Assembly: GCA_022826515.1 (NCBI GenBank)
Contig: JAJDUT010000060.1
Coordinates: forward strand, 62,001-126,000
Direction of reading: 5' to 3'
Length of the DNA: 64,000 nt
From: Candidatus Latescibacterota bacterium
Lineage (GTDB): Bacteria; Latescibacterota; UBA2968; UBA8231
Shown: piece after piece, positions 8,229 to 16,903 of the stretch
Layout of the letters: each line of letters starts with the position of its first letter
How positions within the stretch are numbered: position 1 is the first letter of the stretch
Notes under the pieces: generated by a model
The model's database searches: none
What the model was told of the DNA's origin: nothing
The model's input: only the letters and a program-made list of their open reading frames with translations
Translations under genes and position numbers: made by a program

Positions 8229-9692
8229 CTATGACACCCGATGAAACCAGCGCTGGCCGCTGGAGAGCAAACCGGTGTAGAGAAAGCCGGCGTGGAACAG
8301 CAGCAGGAAGGGCATCCCCAAGTAGAGGCCAGTTGCATAGGCGTGGTAGAGGGCAAAGACAAAGTAGAGTGCCATGCCCAATTCGCCCAAAGACAGCAGC
8401 GGCCAGCGGCTTAGGTACTTGCGCCGCTGGCTTTGTTTGCGTCCGGTAAGCCCGTATTTGGGAGTGCGGTGGAAAGCGGTTTGATAGCCGACGAGGCCCT
8501 CAATCACCGCTCGGGTGTTGTTGATGCAGAGACTCATGCCAATGGCCATCAGCATGGGCAAGTACTTGATCTGTCGCCGCCAATCTGGATAGAGCACGCG
8601 CTGGGAGGTAATGTAGAAGCCGGAAATGGCCATGGTGGCGAAAGAAAACAGCGGCAGGTCGATGATAAAGAACCGCTCCCAGCCGAGTTGCGAGCGAATG
8701 GAAAGCACTGGAACGGTCAATAGGGCCATCAATAACATCATAATGTAGCAGAGGTTGGCCGTTAGATGGAAGGTGGCCTCGACCTTGATCTTGGCTGGCA
8801 GGGCCGAACGCCAGATCCGCGGCAGCACTTTTTTCGCCGTCTGGACCGCGCCCTTGGTCCAGCGGTGCTGCTGGGACTTGAAGGCATTGATCTCGACGGG
8901 GATCTCGCCGGGCACTTCAATTTCGGGCAGATAGAGAAACTGCCAGCCCGCTAGCTGGGCGCGGTAGCTCAAATCGAGGTCTTCGGTGAGCGTGTCGTGC
9001 TGCCAGCCGCCGGCGTCGTAGATGGCCTTTTTGCGCCAGATCCCCCCAGTGCCGTTGAAGTTGAAGAAGCGACCCGAGCGGTTGCGAGCCGTGTGTTCGA
9101 CGACGAAGTGGCCGTCGAGGAAGATCGACTGGATGCGCGTCAGCAGCGAGTAGGAGCGGTTGAGGTGTCCCCAACGCATCTGCACCATGCCGATGGAATC
9201 GTCGGTAAAGTAGTGAATGGCTCGCTGTAGGATGTCGGGAGTGGGCACAAAATCGGCGTCGAGCACCAACACAAATTCGCCTTGGGCGCACTCTAGCCCA
9301 GCAGCCAAGGCCCCGGCCTTAAAGCCGTGGCGATTGGTGCGGCCGAGGTACTCGATATCCAGCCCTTGGGCCGCTAGCCGTGCGACCCCTTCTCGCGCCT
9401 TGTCGCGGGTTTCGTCCTGCGAGTCGTCGAGGACTTGGATTTGCAGGCGGTCGCGGGGATAGTCGATCTGGCCCACGGCCTCTAGCAGGCGCTCGACCAC
9501 GTGATATTCGTTGTAGAGCGGTAGCTGGACCGTGACGACGGGTAACTCGACAAAGCGGTCGGGCTGGGGAACTGGGGTTGGGTGATGCCGATAAAACAGG
9601 CGCAGTAGCTGGTAGCGGTGGAGGCCGTAAACCCCTAAAACGGCGATGATGATGCTGTACAACACCAAACAGAGTACTTCCCAGAAACTCAT
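8229..9692 (-). CDS. Processive family 2 glycosyltransferase, membrane-bound (cellulose synthase-like)
   Basis: About 487 residues from ATG at 9692, with GGAAAG just upstream; a start at 9728 would overlap secA. One membrane helix lies at residues 5-27. The GT2 domain shows PLYNEYHVVERLL, LDDSQDETR, the metal-binding VLDADFVP, EDLDLSYRAQLAGW and the QxxRW motif (QQHRWTKGA), which mark processive beta-glycan synthases. Several membrane segments follow (about residues 310-490). The family makes cellulose-, mannan- or related polymers; the product here is unknown and no PilZ domain or periplasmic partner is encoded alongside. It is 14 bases after secA and closes the long minus-strand run. Confidence 0.88.
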   Translation of the reverse strand: MSFWEVLCLVLYSIIIAVLGVYGLHRYQLLRLFYRHHPTPVPQPDRFVELPVVTVQLPLYNEYHVVERLLEAVGQIDYPRDRLQIQVLDDSQDETRDKAREGVARLAAQGLDIEYLGRTNRHGFKAGALAAGLECAQGEFVLVLDADFVPTPDILQRAIHYFTDDSIGMVQMRWGHLNRSYSLLTRIQSIFLDGHFVVEHTARNRSGRFFNFNGTGGIWRKKAIYDAGGWQHDTLTEDLDLSYRAQLAGWQFLYLPEIEVPGEIPVEINAFKSQQHRWTKGAVQTAKKVLPRIWRSALPAKIKVEATFHLTANLCYIMMLLMALLTVPVLSIRSQLGWERFFIIDLPLFSFATMAISGFYITSQRVLYPDWRRQIKYLPMLMAIGMSLCINNTRAVIEGLVGYQTAFHRTPKYGLTGRKQSQRRKYLSRWPLLSLGELGMALYFVFALYHAYATGLYLGMPFLLLFHAGFLYTGLLSSGQRWFHRVS

Positions 9693-9706
9693 ATCGCTTT
9701 CCACGC

Positions 9707-12700
9707 TTAGGCATTGATGCCGCAGCACTTTTTGAACTTCTTACCGCTGCCGCAGGGGCAGGGAGCGTTGCGCCCGACCTTGGGCTGTTCGCGGACGACC
9801 GGCTGGCGCGCGGCTTGGGCTTGCCCCTCGCTGCTACCGCCGCCCGAGCCGCGCAGTTGCGCGGGCTGGCCGGGCACGCCCGCCGGGGCTGGCCCGACGC
9901 CGCGAAAGCCCATATTGGTAGCGTCTTGGTGAACCGCGCTGATGCGACTTGGCCGCCGCGCCGGCTCCAAAGCCTCGGTCCCGATGTCGATGCGTAGCTG
10001 GAAGAGGTTGCGCAGTGTCTCTTGGGCAATGCGGCCGATTAGGCTCTCAAACATGTCGTAGGCCCCCTTCTTGTATTCTATGAGGGGGTTTTTCCCGCCG
10101 ACGCCGACAAAGCCGATCCCGTCCCTGAGTTCGTCGATTTCGTGGAGGTGTTCCTGCCAGCAAGTGTCGATGGTGCGCAGGGAGATGCCCTTTTCGACTT
10201 CGCGGAAAATCTCTTCGCCGACGACGTCAATGCGGCGCTGATAGGCTTCGCGCACAGTGGTGAGTAGCTGCTCGCGCAGACTATCGACGCTGGCGTGGGC
10301 ACGCTCGTCTTCGGAGATGGAATAGCCCAAAAAGAAGGTGCTGCCAAACTCGGTTTGCAGGCCCTCCCAATCCCACTCCTCTGCTAGGTCGTCGGCATCG
10401 ACGTGCGAGGCCAAGATGCCTTCGACGCTCTCTTCGATCATTTCCGCGATTTGCTCGCGGGCGCTTTCTTGCTCTAGCAGATCGCGGCGGCGATTGTAGA
10501 TGACCTGGCGCTGCTGGTTCATGACGTCGTCGTAGTCGAGCACGTGCTTGCGCATCTCAAAGTTGCGGGCCTCGACCTTTTTTTGCGCCCGCTCAATCGA
10601 CCGCGTGACCATGCCAGCCTCAATGACCTCGCCCTCTTCGGCCCCGAGCTTATCCATGACGGAGGCGATGCGCTCCGAGCCGAACAGCCGCATCAGGTCG
10701 TCTTCGAGCGACAGGTAGAAGCGCGAGGACCCGGGGTCGCCTTGGCGTCCCGCGCGACCGCGTAGCTGGCGGTCGATGCGCCGCGCTTCGTGGCGCTCGG
10801 TGCCGATGACCTGTAGGCCACTGGGGTTTTCTTGCAGATGCTGGCGCAAGCCTTGGCCAGAAGGCAGCTTGTTGTCGAGGGTGAGATTGGACTCGACGAT
10901 CTGGCGGTCGAGGTGGACGACCTTGGGCGCTAGCTTAATGTCCGTGCCGCGCCCGGCCATATTGGTGGCGATGGTGACGGCACCAGCTCGACCGGCTTCG
11001 GCGACGATTTGGGCTTCTTTGTCGTTGTGGCGGGCGTTGAGTAGCTGATGCTTGATGCCGCGCCGGCTGAGCATTCGGCTGAGCAACTCGGAGACCTCGA
11101 CCGAGATGGTGCCCACTAGTACTGGCAGGCCGAGCTTGTGCAGGCGGTCGATCTCCTCGATGATCGCGTTGTATTTCTCGCGCTTGGTGCGGAATATCTG
11201 GTCTTCTTGGTCAAAGCGGCGAATCGGGCGGTTGGTGGGGATGACGGCCACGTCGAGCTTGTAGATCTCCCACAGTTCGCTGGCCTCGGTCTCGGCCGTG
11301 CCGGTCATACCGGCCAGCTTGTGGTACATGCGGAAGAGATTCTGCACGGTTATGGAGGCGACGGTGCGGGTTTCTTTCTCCAGCTTCACTCCCTCTTTGG
11401 CCTCTAGCGCTTGGTGTAGGCCGTCGGCAAAGCGCCGGCCGGGCTGCGGTCGGCCCGTAGCTTCATCGACAATGATCACCCGCCCGTCTTCGGAGACGAG
11501 GTACTGCACGTCCTTTTCGAAGAGCGTATAGGCTTTCATCAGTTGATTGATGTTGTGCACCGCTTGACTTTTTTCGGCGTACGTGCGGTGTGCCTCCTCC
11601 TCCTTGCGGGCCTTGTCCTCGGCGCTCAGGTCCGGGTCGTTGCGAATTGCATCAACCTCAATACTGATGTCGGGCAGCACGAAGAGGGCCTGCTCATTGG
11701 GCGAAAGCAAGTCGCGCCCCTTTTCGGTTAGGTCGATGGTATTGCCCTTCTCATCGACGATGAAGTAGAGATCTTCGTCAAGCTCGTTGAGGCGCTTATC
11801 GCGCATGTAGTCGGCCTCGATCCGATTGATCAGCCGCTTGACGCCTTCCTCCTGCAGAATTTTGGATAGGCGGCGATTGGTAGGAGCGCCGCGGGTGGCC
11901 TTGAGCAGTGCAATCCCCGTGTCGTAGTCGTAATCTCCCGATTCCTTGCCTGCCTGCTCGGCCCCGGCGATGATCTTATTGACCAAGTTGGTCTGGGCCC
12001 TCATCAGCCGTTCCACGAGCGGGCGCATCTCTTTGTATTGATTGGTGGAGTCGGGGATGGCCCCGGAAAGAATGAGCGGGGTCCGCGCCTCGTCGATGAG
12101 GATCGAGTCGGCCTCATCGACGATGGCGTAGTTGAATTCGCGCTGCATCAGGTCTTCGAGCAGTACAGCCGTGTTGTCGCGGAGGTAATCAAAGCCGACT
12201 TGGCTGTGATTGGCGTACACAATATCGGCCCTGTACGCGGCTGTGTGGTCGGTCCGCTCCCAATGGAACTTCTCGGGCACGCCTTCAGGCGCTTGGAGTA
12301 TGTATGCCTCGGCACCAGTCTGAAACACGTCTTGGATGATGCCCACGGACATCCCCAAGAAATTGTAGATCGGCCCCATCCACATGGCGTCGCGCCGAGC
12401 GAGGTATTCGTTGTGGGTAACTAAGTGGACGCCGCGTTGGGGGATGGCGTTGAGGAAAAGGGGCATCGTCGCCACTAGGGTCTTGCCCTCACCGGTTGCC
12501 ATTTCGGCGATCTTGCCTTGGTGCAGGGAGATGCCGCCGAAAATCTGCACGTCGTAGGGCACCATGTCCCACTCGACGGATTCGCCGGCGCGGTCCCACG
12601 TGCGGCCCAAGAGCCGGCGGCAGGTCTCGACGACCATGGCGAAGGCTTCGGGCATGATTTCTTCGAGAAAGGCCGCCTCCACGTCGCGGATGGCGTTGTC

Positions 12701-12973
12701 TAGCTCTCCGTACCGGTCGTTGAGCCGCTCGCGCTCTTCAGGTTCTAGATCGCCGCGCAGGCGCTCTTCGATGGCTTCGAGCTGCTGGCGGCTGTCCGCG
12801 TTGCGCGCCTGTAGGTCTTGGCGGAAAGTCGCGGTCTTGGCTTGGAGCTGGGCGTCGCTTAGAGATTGGTACGAAGCCGCTAGCTGAGTCATCTGGCTCA
12901 CTTGTGGTAGCGTGCGCTTGAACTGGCGCGTCGCCTGCGAGCCAAGGAATTTTTTTACGAGCGAATTGAGCAT
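9707..12973 (-). CDS. secA: Preprotein translocase ATPase SecA
   Basis: 1088 residues, longer than the ~900 of E. coli SecA, as in many FCB-type SecAs. Walker A is MATGEGKT at residues 158-165; the DEAD-type Walker B segment is [15 protein letters not shown]; helicase motifs [10 protein letters not shown] and [12 protein letters not shown] follow in the second ATPase lobe. The extreme C-terminus has the zinc-binding SEC-C motif [13 protein letters not shown], which in E. coli contacts SecB and ribosomes. Substrate-binding and scaffold regions are intact. It drives Sec-dependent export at the inner membrane, on which the window's many secreted proteins should depend. It is 52 bases after nusB. 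Confidence 0.97.
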   Translation of the reverse strand: MLNSLVKKFLGSQATRQFKRTLPQVSQMTQLAASYQSLSDAQLQAKTATFRQDLQARNADSRQQLEAIEERLRGDLEPEERERLNDRYGELDNAIRDVEAAFLEEIMPEAFAMVVETCRRLLGRTWDRAGESVEWDMVPYDVQIFGGISLHQGKIAEMATGEGKTLVATMPLFLNAIPQRGVHLVTHNEYLARRDAMWMGPIYNFLGMSVGIIQDVFQTGAEAYILQAPEGVPEKFHWERTDHTAAYRADIVYANHSQVGFDYLRDNTAVLLEDLMQREFNYAIVDEADSILIDEARTPLILSGAIPDSTNQYKEMRPLVERLMRAQTNLVNKIIAGAEQAGKESGDYDYDTGIALLKATRGAPTNRRLSKILQEEGVKRLINRIEADYMRDKRLNELDEDLYFIVDEKGNTIDLTEKGRDLLSPNEQALFVLPDISIEVDAIRNDPDLSAEDKARKEEEAHRTYAEKSQAVHNINQLMKAYTLFEKDVQYLVSEDGRVIIVDEATGRPQPGRRFADGLHQALEAKEGVKLEKETRTVASITVQNLFRMYHKLAGMTGTAETEASELWEIYKLDVAVIPTNRPIRRFDQEDQIFRTKREKYNAIIEEIDRLHKLGLPVLVGTISVEVSELLSRMLSRRGIKHQLLNARHNDKEAQIVAEAGRAGAVTIATNMAGRGTDIKLAPKVVHLDRQIVESNLTLDNKLPSGQGLRQHLQENPSGLQVIGTERHEARRIDRQLRGRAGRQGDPGSSRFYLSLEDDLMRLFGSERIASVMDKLGAEEGEVIEAGMVTRSIERAQKKVEARNFEMRKHVLDYDDVMNQQRQVIYNRRRDLLEQESAREQIAEMIEESVEGILASHVDADDLAEEWDWEGLQTEFGSTFFLGYSISEDERAHASVDSLREQLLTTVREAYQRRIDVVGEEIFREVEKGISLRTIDTCWQEHLHEIDELRDGIGFVGVGGKNPLIEYKKGAYDMFESLIGRIAQETLRNLFQLRIDIGTEALEPARRPSRISAVHQDATNMGFRGVGPAPAGVPGQPAQLRGSGGGSSEGQAQAARQPVVREQPKVGRNAPCPCGSGKKFKKCCGINA

Positions 12974-13025
12974 ACTAAATCCTCTTAACTAGTACCGCGT
13001 CGCGGGCCTCTACAGGTGGTCAACC

Positions 13026-13493
13026 TCAAACGCTGAGTCCCTTCTGGCGCACGACGCCGTCGAGAACGCCATTGACGAACGCATAGGACTTATCGGTGCT
13101 GTAGGACTTGGCTAGTTCGACAGCTTCAAAAATGGAGACCCGGACTGGAATTTCCTCAATAAAGAGCATTTCGGCCAAGGCCAAACGCAAAATTAAGCGA
13201 TCGATACGGGCGATGCGCTCCCAGCGCCAGTGCTGAACCCGGGCCGCAGCCAGCGCATCCAGTTCGTCCGCGTGCTCGGCTGCGCACTGCAAGAGTTCAG
13301 CCGCAAAGGATTGCACCTCTGGCGCGAGGCCAAAGCGCGCACAGAGCTGATCCAAGGCACCGAGTGAGTCGGTTGCCGCACTCTGTTTCCAGTACAGGGC
13401 CTGCAGGGCCACTTGACGGGCACCGTGGCGATTGTTGGGAGGTGCCTCGTCGCCCGAGGTTCCATCGCCAAAAAAATCGTCCTCGCCGCTCAT
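13026..13493 (-). CDS. nusB: Transcription antitermination factor NusB
   Basis: 155 residues. After an acidic N-terminal extension of about 22 residues comes the NusB fold: [16 protein letters not shown] near residue 22, [19 protein letters not shown] near 95-113, [15 protein letters not shown] and the C-terminal [12 protein letters not shown]. NusB with S10 (NusE) binds boxA RNA and promotes antitermination of rRNA operons. Its ATG overlaps the ribH stop by four bases (ATGA); the ribH-nusB order is common in bacteria. Confidence 0.95.
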   Translation of the reverse strand: MSGEDDFFGDGTSGDEAPPNNRHGARQVALQALYWKQSAATDSLGALDQLCARFGLAPEVQSFAAELLQCAAEHADELDALAAARVQHWRWERIARIDRLILRLALAEMLFIEEIPVRVSIFEAVELAKSYSTDKSYAFVNGVLDGVVRQKGLSV

Positions 13494-13957
13494 CCTAACT
13501 CGGCCATCAAGCTGGCCATTTCAACCGCGTTGAGGGCGGCGTCCCAGCCGCGATTGCCGGCCTTGACGCCCGCGCGCTGCACGGCCTGCTCGACCGTGTC
13601 GGCAGTGATGACGCCAAAAATTACCGGGGTGCCGCTGTCGAGACCGACGCGGGCAATGCCCTTGGCCGACTCGCCAGCCACGTAGTCGAAGTGGGGCGTA
13701 TCGCTGCGGACGATGGCCCCTAGGCAGATGACGACGTCAAAGCGACCTGTGCCGGCTAGCTTCTTGGCGGCAATGGGCAATTCAAAGGCTCCGGGGACCC
13801 AGGCAATTTCTATGTCGCTACTGTCGCCGCCGTGTCGCTGGATGCAGTCCAATGCGCCGTCGAGGAGCCGGGTGGTCACCAAGTCGTTGAAGCGGCTGAC
13901 CGCAATGCCGAACTTGCGGCCGCGGGCGTCGAGTTGTCCTTCATGCACTTTGGGCAC
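13490..13957 (-). CDS. ribH: 6,7-dimethyl-8-ribityllumazine synthase
   Basis: 155 residues, normal family length. Visible signatures are [20 protein letters not shown] near residues 16-35, [15 protein letters not shown] near 54-68, [20 protein letters not shown] near 80-100 with the catalytic His, and [15 protein letters not shown] near 112-126. It condenses the pyrimidine from RibD with 3,4-dihydroxy-2-butanone 4-phosphate to make the direct riboflavin precursor, in a cytoplasmic icosahedral shell. Its start overlaps the ribBA end by 17 bases. Confidence 0.96.
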   Translation of the reverse strand: MPKVHEGQLDARGRKFGIAVSRFNDLVTTRLLDGALDCIQRHGGDSSDIEIAWVPGAFELPIAAKKLAGTGRFDVVICLGAIVRSDTPHFDYVAGESAKGIARVGLDSGTPVIFGVITADTVEQAVQRAGVKAGNRGWDAALNAVEMASLMAELG

Positions 13958-15191
13958 GGTTTTCGTCCTCGGCGGCTGCGCGCTTGAGCAAGAGGGCGTG
14001 GCCCATCTTGTCGCGCTTGGTTGTTAGATAGCGGATGTTGTGCGGATTGGGCGCGGCCTCAATGGGCACTTGCTCGACGACGGTCAGGCCGTAGGCATCC
14101 AAGCCGACCCGCTTCTTGGGATTGTTGGTCAAAAAGCGCACTCGGCGCAAGCCTAGATCGTAGAGCACTTGAGCGCCGATGCCGTAGTCGCGCGAGTCCA
14201 TGGGGTGGCCGAGGGCGTGATTGGCCTCAATCGTGTCGAGGCCCTGCTGCTGTTGCAGTTCGTATGCCTTGAGCTTGTGCAAGATGCCAATGCCGCGCCC
14301 TTCGTGGTGCTGAATATAGACGATAACGCCGCGCCCCTCTGCGGCAATGAGCTGCATGGATTGCGCTAGCTGATCACCGCAGTCGCACAGCAGCGAGCCG
14401 AGCGCGTCGCCGGTCAGACAACCCGAGTGCATGCGCACCAAGGTGTCGCGGCCGTCGGCGACTTCGCCGTACACGAGGGCGAGGTACGGGTTGTCGTCAA
14501 CCAAGCTGCGGTACGCATAGGCCGTGAATTCGCCGTAGCGGGTTGGCATGGGCGACTGAGCCTCTAGATGAATCAGTTTCTCGGTGCGGCGGCGATGGGC
14601 AATCAGATCGTGGATGGTGGTGATTTTGAGGTCGTGTTCGCGTGCGAAGTCGAGCAGGTAGGACGCGTCGGCCAGTGCGCCCGCGTCGTCGAGGATGGCA
14701 GCGATCAAGGCCACGGGCTGGCAATCGGCCATCTGCGCCAAATCGACCGAGGCTTCAGTGTGGCCGGCGCGGCGCAACACCCCGCCCGGTTGGGCTTGGA
14801 GCGGCGTGACGTGCCCGGGTTGGACGAAGTCTTCGGGCGTGCTATCGGGGTCGGCCAGTTTGCGGATCGTCTCGGCGCGATCCTGAGCCGAAACGCCGGT
14901 GCCCTCAATGGCGCGGGCATTGACCGAGACCATGATCGAGGCGTCCATCGGCTCGTGGGCCTTGGAAACCTGCAGATGCAGTTCGAGGGCTTTAAGGTGC
15001 TTCCTAGAGGCAGCGACCACGGGCGGGCTGCTGGCACAGCGCGTCATGAAATTGACCGAGGTGGCAGTGGCTTGCTCAGCGAGCATTACCAGCACGCCCT
15101 CGCCCACGGCTTCGCACTCGTCGACGAGCACGACCATGCGGCCGTTTTGCAGGTCTTCGACAACTTCTTCAATAGTGTTGAAATCGGGCAT
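13941..15191 (-). CDS. ribBA: RibBA: GTP cyclohydrolase II with a degenerate DHBP-synthase half
   Basis: 416 residues. The C-terminal GTP cyclohydrolase II domain (from about 205) is canonical: the zinc site [32 protein letters not shown], and [15 protein letters not shown]. The N-terminal half is recognisably DHBP synthase through [29 protein letters not shown] and GHTEASVDL (His144), but the acidic metal/substrate loop that is DDEDRENEGD in E. coli RibB reads [10 protein letters not shown] at residues 24-33, and the later conserved CE(I/L)xNxDG segment reads AAILDDAG. The key Arg-Glu and Glu are therefore missing, so this half may be inactive. It lies between ribE and ribH in the riboflavin operon. 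The start at 15191 is three bases after ribE. Confidence 0.92.
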   Translation of the reverse strand: MPDFNTIEEVVEDLQNGRMVVLVDECEAVGEGVLVMLAEQATATSVNFMTRCASSPPVVAASRKHLKALELHLQVSKAHEPMDASIMVSVNARAIEGTGVSAQDRAETIRKLADPDSTPEDFVQPGHVTPLQAQPGGVLRRAGHTEASVDLAQMADCQPVALIAAILDDAGALADASYLLDFAREHDLKITTIHDLIAHRRRTEKLIHLEAQSPMPTRYGEFTAYAYRSLVDDNPYLALVYGEVADGRDTLVRMHSGCLTGDALGSLLCDCGDQLAQSMQLIAAEGRGVIVYIQHHEGRGIGILHKLKAYELQQQQGLDTIEANHALGHPMDSRDYGIGAQVLYDLGLRRVRFLTNNPKKRVGLDAYGLTVVEQVPIEAAPNPHNIRYLTTKRDKMGHALLLKRAAAEDENRAQSA

Positions 15192-15194
15192 TGC

Positions 15195-15824
15195 TCAGTA
15201 TCCCATATCGCGCAAGTCCTCGAAGCTGAGCTGGGGTTGTTCGCCGAGCAAACGCTCGACATAACGGGCAATCACATCGACTTCGAGGTTGACAAAATCA
15301 CCGGCGCGCCGGTGGCTAAGCGTCGTATTGTCAAATGTATGCGGAATGACCGAAATCGTAAAGGCATCGCCGCCGACCTCGGCCACCGTTAGGCTGATGC
15401 CGTCGAGGGCCACCGAGCCTTTGGCGGCGATGTAGCGGGCGAGCGCGGGCGGTGGCTCGATTTCGAAGCGATGCTCCCCATCGCGCTCCGTGCGCCGACG
15501 AATGCGGGCGACGCCATCGACATGTCCCAAGACGAGGTGCCCATCGAGCCGCTGGTCGGCGCGGAGGGGGCGCTCTAGATTGACCGCTTGCCCGATGCCG
15601 AGGGTGCCCAAGGTCGTGCGAGCGAGCGTTTCGGCGACTGTCTCGACTGCAAAGCCGCTTTCTCCAATGGCCACCGCAGTCTGGCAAACCCCGTCGATAT
15701 TGACGCTGTCCCCCACTTGCAAGCCGGTGAGAACGCGCTCGGCGGCAATCTCCAACTGCTGGAACGCGCCTCGGCGCACGCGACCGCGCACGCTCCCGAG
15801 TTCCTCTATGAGTCCGGTGAACAA
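15195..15824 (-). CDS. ribE: Riboflavin synthase, alpha subunit type
   Basis: 209 residues with the two tandem lumazine-binding barrels of the family. The first begins MFTGLIEELGSV and carries VGDSVNIDGVCQTAV; the second begins near residue 98 with GHLVLGHVDGVARI and repeats GSVALDGISLTVAEV. It converts two 6,7-dimethyl-8-ribityllumazine molecules to riboflavin and the pyrimidine substrate of RibH. The start overlaps the end of ribD by 19 bases and the stop is three bases from ribBA, consistent with one polycistronic message. Confidence 0.95.
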   Translation of the reverse strand: MFTGLIEELGSVRGRVRRGAFQQLEIAAERVLTGLQVGDSVNIDGVCQTAVAIGESGFAVETVAETLARTTLGTLGIGQAVNLERPLRADQRLDGHLVLGHVDGVARIRRRTERDGEHRFEIEPPPALARYIAAKGSVALDGISLTVAEVGGDAFTISVIPHTFDNTTLSHRRAGDFVNLEVDVIARYVERLLGEQPQLSFEDLRDMGY

Positions 15825-16903
15825 GTGTATTGTACCTCAGCCGTGTAAAGCAGATCAGGGCCTAGCCGCTGAGTGCGGCTGGACGCGAGGCGAATGGCCT
15901 CGGCCGCGCGTTCGACTCCCAAGTCGCCAATGGCAGCGACCCCCTTGCCCATCAGCCTCGGTGCGAGGTAGAGCAGCACTTGGTCAACGACGCGGTCGCC
16001 GAGTGCGGCCGCGGCCAACTGGCCACCGCCTTCGATGAGGACGCTGGTCATGCCCTCTTGCGCCATGCGCCTAAGGGGCAGGCGCAAGTCGATGCGCCCG
16101 GCAGACGCCGGAAAAGTCCAAACCTCGGCCTCTTTGGCCTCGTAGGCTCGGCGCTTGTCGGCTGGCGAGTCCTCTGCCGTGACGAGCACGGCACCGGGCC
16201 GCTGATAGACGCGGGCCTCGGGCGAGGTGCGCAAGCGCCCGTCTATGACGATGGGCCGCGGGTCGCGCCCAGGCACGTGGCGCACCGTCAAAAGGGGATC
16301 GTCAGCTCGCACAGTGCCCGCACCCACGGCCACGGCATCGACCCAAGAGCGCCAGCGATGGACGTGGCGTCGCGCTCGCTCGCCGGTGATCCAACGCGCA
16401 TCGCCGCTGCGAGCCGCAATGCGGCCGTCGAGGGTTTGCGCCAGCTTGAGCAGGACCAAGGGCAGGTTTTGGGTGCGGTGTTTGATGTAAGCCGCGTTGA
16501 GACGGCGCGCCTCCTCAGCGCAAAGCCCAACGTCAATGGCGACGCCCTTTTCCCGCAGCACGGCGATTCCCCGCCCCGCCACGCGCTCGTCGGGATCTTC
16601 CATCGCGCAATAGAGCCTTTTAATGCCAGCGCGTAGCACAGCTTCAGTACAGGGCGGAGTGCGGCCGTGGAAGGAGCAAGGCTCCAGCGTGACGTAGAGA
16701 TCGGCCCCTTGCGCCTCGTCGCCGGCCTGGCGCAGGGCGTGGACCTCGGCGTGGGGTCCGCCGACCTTCAGGTGGGCCCCTTCGCCGACGATGCAGTCGC
16801 CGCGCACCACAACCGCGCCGACCATGGGATTGGGGCTGACCTTGCCGCGCCCTCGCTGCGCTAACCGCAAGGCGCGGCGCATGTATTGCGCGGGCTGGTT
16901 CAC
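15806..16903 (-). CDS. ribD: Bifunctional riboflavin deaminase/reductase RibD
   Basis: 365 residues. The N-terminal cytidine-deaminase-like domain has NPMVGAVVVRGD near residue 25, the zinc ligand set PHAEVHAL near 49-56 and LEPCSFHGRTPPCTEA near 73-88. The C-terminal reductase domain (from about 145) has LVLLKLAQTLDGRIAARSGD, WITGERARRHVHRWR and VLIEGGGQLAAAAL. It performs the second and third steps of riboflavin synthesis. Its ATG overlaps the stop of the upstream propeller gene (ATGA), linking the riboflavin genes to two envelope-protein genes. No FMN riboswitch is visible before it because no room exists. Confidence 0.95.
   Translation of the reverse strand: MNQPAQYMRRALRLAQRGRGKVSPNPMVGAVVVRGDCIVGEGAHLKVGGPHAEVHALRQAGDEAQGADLYVTLEPCSFHGRTPPCTEAVLRAGIKRLYCAMEDPDERVAGRGIAVLREKGVAIDVGLCAEEARRLNAAYIKHRTQNLPLVLLKLAQTLDGRIAARSGDARWITGERARRHVHRWRSWVDAVAVGAGTVRADDPLLTVRHVPGRDPRPIVIDGRLRTSPEARVYQRPGAVLVTAEDSPADKRRAYEAKEAEVWTFPASAGRIDLRLPLRRMAQEGMTSVLIEGGGQLAAAALGDRVVDQVLLYLAPRLMGKGVAAIGDLGVERAAEAIRLASSRTQRLGPDLLYTAEVQYTCSPDS

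Noticed and set aside
14568..15392. 274-codon plus-strand open frame
   Set aside because: Antisense to ribBA and ribE, whose protein matches are unmistakable; long antisense frames are expected at this GC content.
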